Shown here: positions 41,967 to 45,919 of the stretch, in pieces
Numbering within the stretch: the first letter of the stretch is position 1
Layout: the number at the start of each line of letters is the position of its first letter
Assembly (NCBI RefSeq): GCF_004335005.1
Contig: NZ_RQRT01000033.1
Coordinates: 1 to 45,919 of the forward strand
Length of the DNA: 45,919 nucleotides
Source: Paracoccus nototheniae
Lineage (GTDB): Bacteria > Pseudomonadota > Alphaproteobacteria > Rhodobacterales > Rhodobacteraceae
Reading direction: 5' to 3'
Translations under genes and position numbers: made by a program
The notes under the pieces: generated by a model
What the model was told of the DNA's origin: nothing
What the model saw: the letters and a program-made list of their open reading frames with translations, nothing else
The model's database searches: none

Positions 41967-43049
41967 TCATTCCGGCAACCGGCTTTCGGCGGCGACGGCA
42001 AAGCGGCCATCGAAGACCGGCGGGCTGAGTCGGTTCTCCATCGTGGCGCGAGTCTCGTCGGCGAACCGGCCCGAGGCCAGCCCGTCGCGCATGAAACGCT
42101 CGAACGCCCGAGAGCGGTCCTGCCAATGGCGCATATCGCGTCTTTCCCGCGCGGTGACCAGACCAAACCGGCGCCGCATCCACGCCCGAAGACCATAGCG
42201 GCAGCGACGCAGGGCATTGACCGTGCTGGGGCGCAGATGCGCGGCCGGATCCAGACCCTCGGCCATCAACATCTGTCGATAGAGTTCCGTATAGCGCGGA
42301 TCGGTCGGCGCCCGCCACCCGCTGGTATCCCCATGCCACGGCTTGTGGGTCCGGCAGAAATGCACGAAGACCGGTCCGACGGCCCCCATCAGTCCCAGTT
42401 CAAGAACGCAGGCCTGATAATTCATGCGGGGACTCAGCTCGGTCCAGCGACCATCGAACAGATGGGCCAGGAAATCCTGATCGAACCGCACCGCATCGGG
42501 AAAGCGTCGGAAATATTCCAGCAGCACCTGCGCGAAATCGTATTGCGCCCACCGGGCCGTGTCGATCAGCAGCACCCCGGAGTTCAGATAACGCCCCGAA
42601 GTGACGCCGATCGTGGCCAGCCATTCGTCGCGCGTCAGCGCCTTGATGTCATAGGGCGCCCGCTCCAGCGTGGCGATGTCGCTGACGGCCCCCAAGCCCG
42701 CAGGCAGGTCCACGTCCCAGATCGCCGGCTCGGCGCGCAGCGACAGGATGTCGACATCCAGATACAGCAGCCGGTCATAATGGGGCAGCACCGACGGCGC
42801 GAACAGCCGCAGATACACGATCTTCGGCCATTTGCGATCCTCGGGCAAACCCTCGGGCAGCAGATGCCCCAGTTCCTCGTAGTGATAGGTGATCCGGTCG
42901 TCCTGCCGGACCTCGCGCAGCGCGATGCCGGGATCGCGGCGCTCGACGAAGACATGGACATCGCAGTCCCATTGCTGCGCGATCCGCTTGGCCTGCACAG
43001 CCGCAATGTCCGACAGGCGTTCGTCGGTCACCATGAAGATCGCGTGCAT
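41967..43049 (-). CDS. Family 8 glycosyltransferase
   Basis: A 360-residue enzyme of the LgtC/GT8 type. The DxD motif is DVD (98-100) in RLLYLDVDILSL, and further family blocks are RYLNSGVLLIDTARW, RFDQDFLAHLF and the HFCRTHKPW motif with the histidine that binds metal. It would transfer a hexose from a nucleotide sugar to a surface glycan. The C-terminal 100 residues are basic. It begins 30 bases downstream of the pnp terminator, so either read-through or a promoter within pnp must drive it. Confidence 0.85.
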   Translation of the reverse strand: MHAIFMVTDERLSDIAAVQAKRIAQQWDCDVHVFVERRDPGIALREVRQDDRITYHYEELGHLLPEGLPEDRKWPKIVYLRLFAPSVLPHYDRLLYLDVDILSLRAEPAIWDVDLPAGLGAVSDIATLERAPYDIKALTRDEWLATIGVTSGRYLNSGVLLIDTARWAQYDFAQVLLEYFRRFPDAVRFDQDFLAHLFDGRWTELSPRMNYQACVLELGLMGAVGPVFVHFCRTHKPWHGDTSGWRAPTDPRYTELYRQMLMAEGLDPAAHLRPSTVNALRRCRYGLRAWMRRRFGLVTARERRDMRHWQDRSRAFERFMRDGLASGRFADETRATMENRLSPPVFDGRFAVAAESRLPE

Positions 43050-43078
43050 CCTGTCCGTTCCCGCCCGACATCGCCTGT

Positions 43079-43112
43079 AAAAAGGGCGGCCCCGAAAGAT
43101 CCGGGGCCGCCC
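43079..43112 (-). terminator. Rho-independent terminator of pnp
   Basis: GGGCGGCCCCG (43084-43094) pairs perfectly with CGGGGCCGCCC (43102-43112), and on the minus strand five T residues follow (A-run 43079-43083). It starts 18 bases after the pnp stop codon. Confidence 0.9.
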
Positions 43113-43129
43113 CTGTCATCAGCTCACGA

Positions 43130-45274
43130 TCAGCCTTCGGCCGATTCCTGCTGCTTTTCCTCGATCTCGGCGCCGGTCTCCTGATCGACCATCTTCATGC
43201 CAAGGCGGACCTTGCCGCGGTCGTCAAAGCCCAGCAGCTTGACCTTGACCTCTTGACCCTCTTTCAGGATCTCGTTCGGATGGGACAGGCGGCGGCCCGC
43301 GATCTGGCTGACATGGACCAGACCGTCGCGCTTGCCGAAGAAGTTCACGAAGGCGCCAAAGTCGACCAGCTTTACGACCTTGCCGACATAGACCTTGCCC
43401 TCTTCGGGTTCGGCCACGATCGAATAGATCATGTCATAGGCTTTCTTGATCGAATCGGCATTGGCCGAGGCGATCTTGATGATGCCTTCGTCGTTGATGT
43501 CGACCTTGGCACCCGAAACCTCGACGATCTCGCGGATGACCTTGCCGCCCGAGCCGATGACTTCACGGATCTTGTCGGTCGGGATCTGCATCGTCTCGAT
43601 GCGCGGAGCATGCGCACTGAACTCGTTGCGACCGGCGGTCAGGGCCTTGGCCATCTCGCCCAGAATGTGCAGACGACCGTCGCGCGCCTGCGCCAGAGCC
43701 TGCTCCATGATCTCGGGCGTGATGCCCGCGACCTTGATGTCCATCTGCAGGCTGGTGATCCCGTTTTCGGTCCCCGCAACCTTGAAGTCCATGTCGCCCA
43801 GATGATCTTCGTCACCCAGAATGTCGGTCAGGACGGCGTAGCGGCCATCGTCTTCCAGGATCAGGCCCATGGCCACACCAGCGACCGGCGCCTTCAGCGG
43901 CACGCCGGCATCCATCATCGACAGCGAACCGCCGCAGATCGACGCCATCGAGGACGAGCCGTTCGATTCGGTGATCTCGGACACGACGCGGATGGTATAG
44001 GGGAAATCGGTCGGTGCGGGCAGAACCGCCTGCAGCGCGCGCCATGCCAGCTTGCCATGGCCGATCTCGCGACGGCCGGGGCTGCCGACGCGACCCACTT
44101 CGCCCACCGAATAGGGGGGGAAGTTGTAATGCAGCAGGAAGTTCGAGCGCGAATTGCCGTGCAGCGCGTCGATGATCTGTTCGTCATCGCCGGTGCCAAG
44201 CGTGGTCACGACCAGCGCCTGCGTTTCGCCGCGCGTGAACAGCGACGATCCGTGCGTGCGCGGCAGGATGCCGACTTCGGATACGATCGAGCGCACCGTC
44301 TTGGTGTCGCGACCGTCGATGCGGGCGCCACCGTTGATGATGTCACCGCGCAGAATGCCCGATTCCAGCTTTTTCAGCGCCGAACCCAGATTGGTGTCGG
44401 CCAGTTCATCCTCGGACAGGGCGGCCTTGACCGCTGCCTTGGCAGCCGCAACCGCATCCTGACGATCGGCCTTGTCGCGGATCGCATAGGCGGCGCGCAT
44501 GTCGGCCTCGCCCAGGGATTTCACGCGAGCATAGAGCGCGCTGTAATCGGGGGCCTGATAGTCGAAGGGCTCTTTGGCGGCCTCTTCGGCCAGTTCGATG
44601 ATCAGGTCGATGACCGGCTTGATCGCGTCATGGCCGAATTTCACGGCGCCCAGAATTTCGTCCTCGGTCAGCTCATAGGCTTCCGATTCGACCATCATCA
44701 CGGCATCGCGGGTGCCCGCGACGACCAGATCCAGACGCTGTTCGGGGTTCATGCGCAGCTTGTCCATGTCCTGAACCTCGGGGTTCAGCACATATTCGCC
44801 GTTCGAGAAGCCGACGCGGGCCGCTGCGATCGGGCCCATGAAGGGCACGCCCGAGATGGTCAGCGCGGCAGAGGCTGCGATCATCGCGACCATGTCGGGA
44901 TCGTTGACCAGATCATGGCTCAGCACGGTGCACATCACCAGCACTTCATGCTTGAAGCCGGGGGCGAACAGCGGGCGGATCGGACGGTCGATCAGACGCG
45001 CGGTCAGCGTCTCTTTTTCCGAAGGGCGCGCCTCGCGCTTGAAGAAACCGCCCGGAACCTTACCGGCGGCATAGTATTTTTCCTGATAATGCACGGTCAG
45101 CGGGAAGAAGTCCTGACCGGGCTTGGGTGCCTTGGCAAAGGTCACGTTGGCCATGACGCTGGTCTCGCCCAGGGTGGCGATGACGCTGCCGTCGGCCTGA
45201 CGGGCAACCTTGCCCGTTTCCAGGGTCAGCGTTTCTTCGCCCCACTGGATTGATTTTTTCACTTCATCAAACAT
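43130..45274 (-). CDS. pnp: Polyribonucleotide nucleotidyltransferase
   Basis: A 714-residue PNPase, the usual length. Two RNase PH-like cores are visible (about 10-145 and 310-530, the second with [19 protein letters not shown] and [17 protein letters not shown]), then a KH domain (about 555-615, [14 protein letters not shown]) and an S1 domain (about 620-690, [18 protein letters not shown]). It degrades RNA phosphorolytically from the 3' end and is part of the degradosome. GAGG lies upstream of the ATG at 45274. The gene rpsO, its usual neighbour, is not directly upstream here. Confidence 0.98.
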   Translation of the reverse strand: MFDEVKKSIQWGEETLTLETGKVARQADGSVIATLGETSVMANVTFAKAPKPGQDFFPLTVHYQEKYYAAGKVPGGFFKREARPSEKETLTARLIDRPIRPLFAPGFKHEVLVMCTVLSHDLVNDPDMVAMIAASAALTISGVPFMGPIAAARVGFSNGEYVLNPEVQDMDKLRMNPEQRLDLVVAGTRDAVMMVESEAYELTEDEILGAVKFGHDAIKPVIDLIIELAEEAAKEPFDYQAPDYSALYARVKSLGEADMRAAYAIRDKADRQDAVAAAKAAVKAALSEDELADTNLGSALKKLESGILRGDIINGGARIDGRDTKTVRSIVSEVGILPRTHGSSLFTRGETQALVVTTLGTGDDEQIIDALHGNSRSNFLLHYNFPPYSVGEVGRVGSPGRREIGHGKLAWRALQAVLPAPTDFPYTIRVVSEITESNGSSSMASICGGSLSMMDAGVPLKAPVAGVAMGLILEDDGRYAVLTDILGDEDHLGDMDFKVAGTENGITSLQMDIKVAGITPEIMEQALAQARDGRLHILGEMAKALTAGRNEFSAHAPRIETMQIPTDKIREVIGSGGKVIREIVEVSGAKVDINDEGIIKIASANADSIKKAYDMIYSIVAEPEEGKVYVGKVVKLVDFGAFVNFFGKRDGLVHVSQIAGRRLSHPNEILKEGQEVKVKLLGFDDRGKVRLGMKMVDQETGAEIEEKQQESAEG

Positions 45275-45288
45275 CTGATTTCCTCAAA

Positions 45289-45313
45289 GGGTGCACCGGC
45301 CCTCCGGCCACCC
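45289..45313 (-). promoter_or_regulatory. Leader hairpin just upstream of the pnp ribosome site
   Basis: GGGTG (45289-45293) pairs with CACCC (45309-45313), and CCGG (45296-45299) pairs with CCGG (45304-45307) around a 4-base loop, with a small internal loop. It lies about 15 bases before the pnp start on the minus strand. In E. coli pnp is autoregulated through RNase III cleavage of a leader hairpin; a similar role here is only a possibility. Confidence 0.4.
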
Positions 45314-45467
45314 ATGTCATGTATCGCGGCCCCATTGCCGCCGCCCCAATCCTTTGCATGTGCCCCGGGGCTGGGCCTCACGTCGCAGATGTCTGGGGCA
45401 ATACAGGAAAACCGGTCATTTGGGAAGTGGCGTGGCAGGGGGCCGCGCGAAGGGCGGCGGTGCGGGA

Positions 45468-45902
45468 TCAAGGCCCCGCCATCCGGGCCGCCATCTGCGC
45501 CACCGCCACGACATCGCGGCTGAGCAGGCGGTCCTTGTCCAGATCGGCCAACGCGACCCAGCCCGCCTCCAGCGCATCATCGGCAGCCTGAGGCTGACCC
45601 TGCTGCCAGTGGCACAGGACCGCGACCAGCACATGATGATGGCGCAATTCTCCGGTTTCCGCCCGGTCCAGCGCATCCAGCGCGGTCAGCACCCTATCAG
45701 CGCGGGCGGTCACGCCGGTCTCTTCCAGCAATTCGCGTTTCGCAGCGGCCAGCAGGGTCTCTCCGGCCTCGACCTTGCCGCCGGGAAAGCCCCAGAACCC
45801 GGCATCGGGCGGATTGGCACGCCGGACCAGCAGCACCTGATCGTCGCGGATGACGACAGCCAGAACGGCAACCACGGGTCGGGGCGGGGGCAAGGGTGAC
45901 AT
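45468..45902 (-). CDS. Nudix hydrolase (MutT-like)
   Basis: A 144-residue Nudix protein. The box G-x5-E-x7-REU-x-EE-x-GU is complete in [24 protein letters not shown] (read in the stretch around residues 41-64). The GFWGFPGGK segment just before it resembles MutT, which removes oxidised 8-oxo-dGTP. Other Nudix substrates cannot be excluded. The ATG is at 45902, close to the window end. It lies 193 bp upstream of pnp in the same direction. Confidence 0.88.
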   Translation of the reverse strand: MSPLPPPRPVVAVLAVVIRDDQVLLVRRANPPDAGFWGFPGGKVEAGETLLAAAKRELLEETGVTARADRVLTALDALDRAETGELRHHHVLVAVLCHWQQGQPQAADDALEAGWVALADLDKDRLLSRDVVAVAQMAARMAGP

Positions 45903-45919
45903 GCCGCCAGCCTAACGCC

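Overview
The window (45.9 kb, very GC-rich) looks like chromosome from an alphaproteobacterium of the Rhodobacteraceae, most likely Paracoccus or a close relative. This rests on a CcrM-type GANTC methyltransferase, candidate CtrA-type boxes at flagellar promoters, an alphaproteobacterial flagellar gene set, and an intergenic repeat (GGGATATTT...CCAAGATGAA plus a G-rich hairpin) that I associate with this family. The genus is inference. I see no insertion sequence, prophage, CRISPR array, rRNA or tRNA.

Layout. 1-1.1 kb: 3' part of a sulfate-type ABC ATPase and a cytochrome b561. 1.2-6.5 kb (minus): fsr, a GT90-type glycosyltransferase, allA, rnhB and ccrM, with three GANTC sites just upstream of ccrM and a good terminator after it. 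6.7-7.4 kb: a HutC/PhnF-type regulator with a palindrome inside its predicted promoter. 7.5-10.1 kb (minus): a translationally coupled dctM, PaaI-type thioesterase and crotonase trio. 10.4-12.8 kb: an exported L,D-transpeptidase coupled to an extensin-family (HxH peptidase-like) protein. 12.8-13.5 kb: a Crp/Fnr regulator.

13.7-26.5 kb: a flagellar island with fliI (minus), flgB-flgC-fliE-fliQ-flgF-flgG-flgA-flgH-fliL-like (plus), a family 2 glycosyltransferase, then motB-flgE-flgK-flgL-flgI (minus). It encodes rod, rings, hook, hook-filament junction, one export gate subunit, the export ATPase and the stator MotB. It lacks fliF/G/M/N, flhA/B, fliP/R, motA, flgD and flagellin. Four near-consensus CtrA boxes (TTAA-N7-TTAA, one mismatch each) lie in front of flgB, flgE and motB.

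26.6-37.8 kb: an uptake-and-activation locus. A branched-chain-type ABC transporter (livG-H-M-K-F) is bracketed by two acyl/aryl-CoA ligases on the minus strand. Divergent to it is a PAS hybrid histidine kinase plus an OmpR-type response regulator. The shared 190-bp promoter region carries a perfect palindrome flanked by direct repeats 21 bp apart, a good candidate operator. I infer that the kinase pair controls import and CoA activation of a carboxylic acid.

38-45.9 kb: an aldehyde dehydrogenase, a 1-Cys peroxiredoxin, three consecutive glycosyltransferases, pnp with its own terminator and a leader hairpin, and a Nudix hydrolase.

Most genes are standard families. The parts most worth follow-up are the regulatory DNA (GANTC cluster, CtrA-like boxes, the kinase-locus operator), the ligase-transporter-ligase-kinase locus, the orphan TRAP permease operon and the L,D-transpeptidase/extensin pair.
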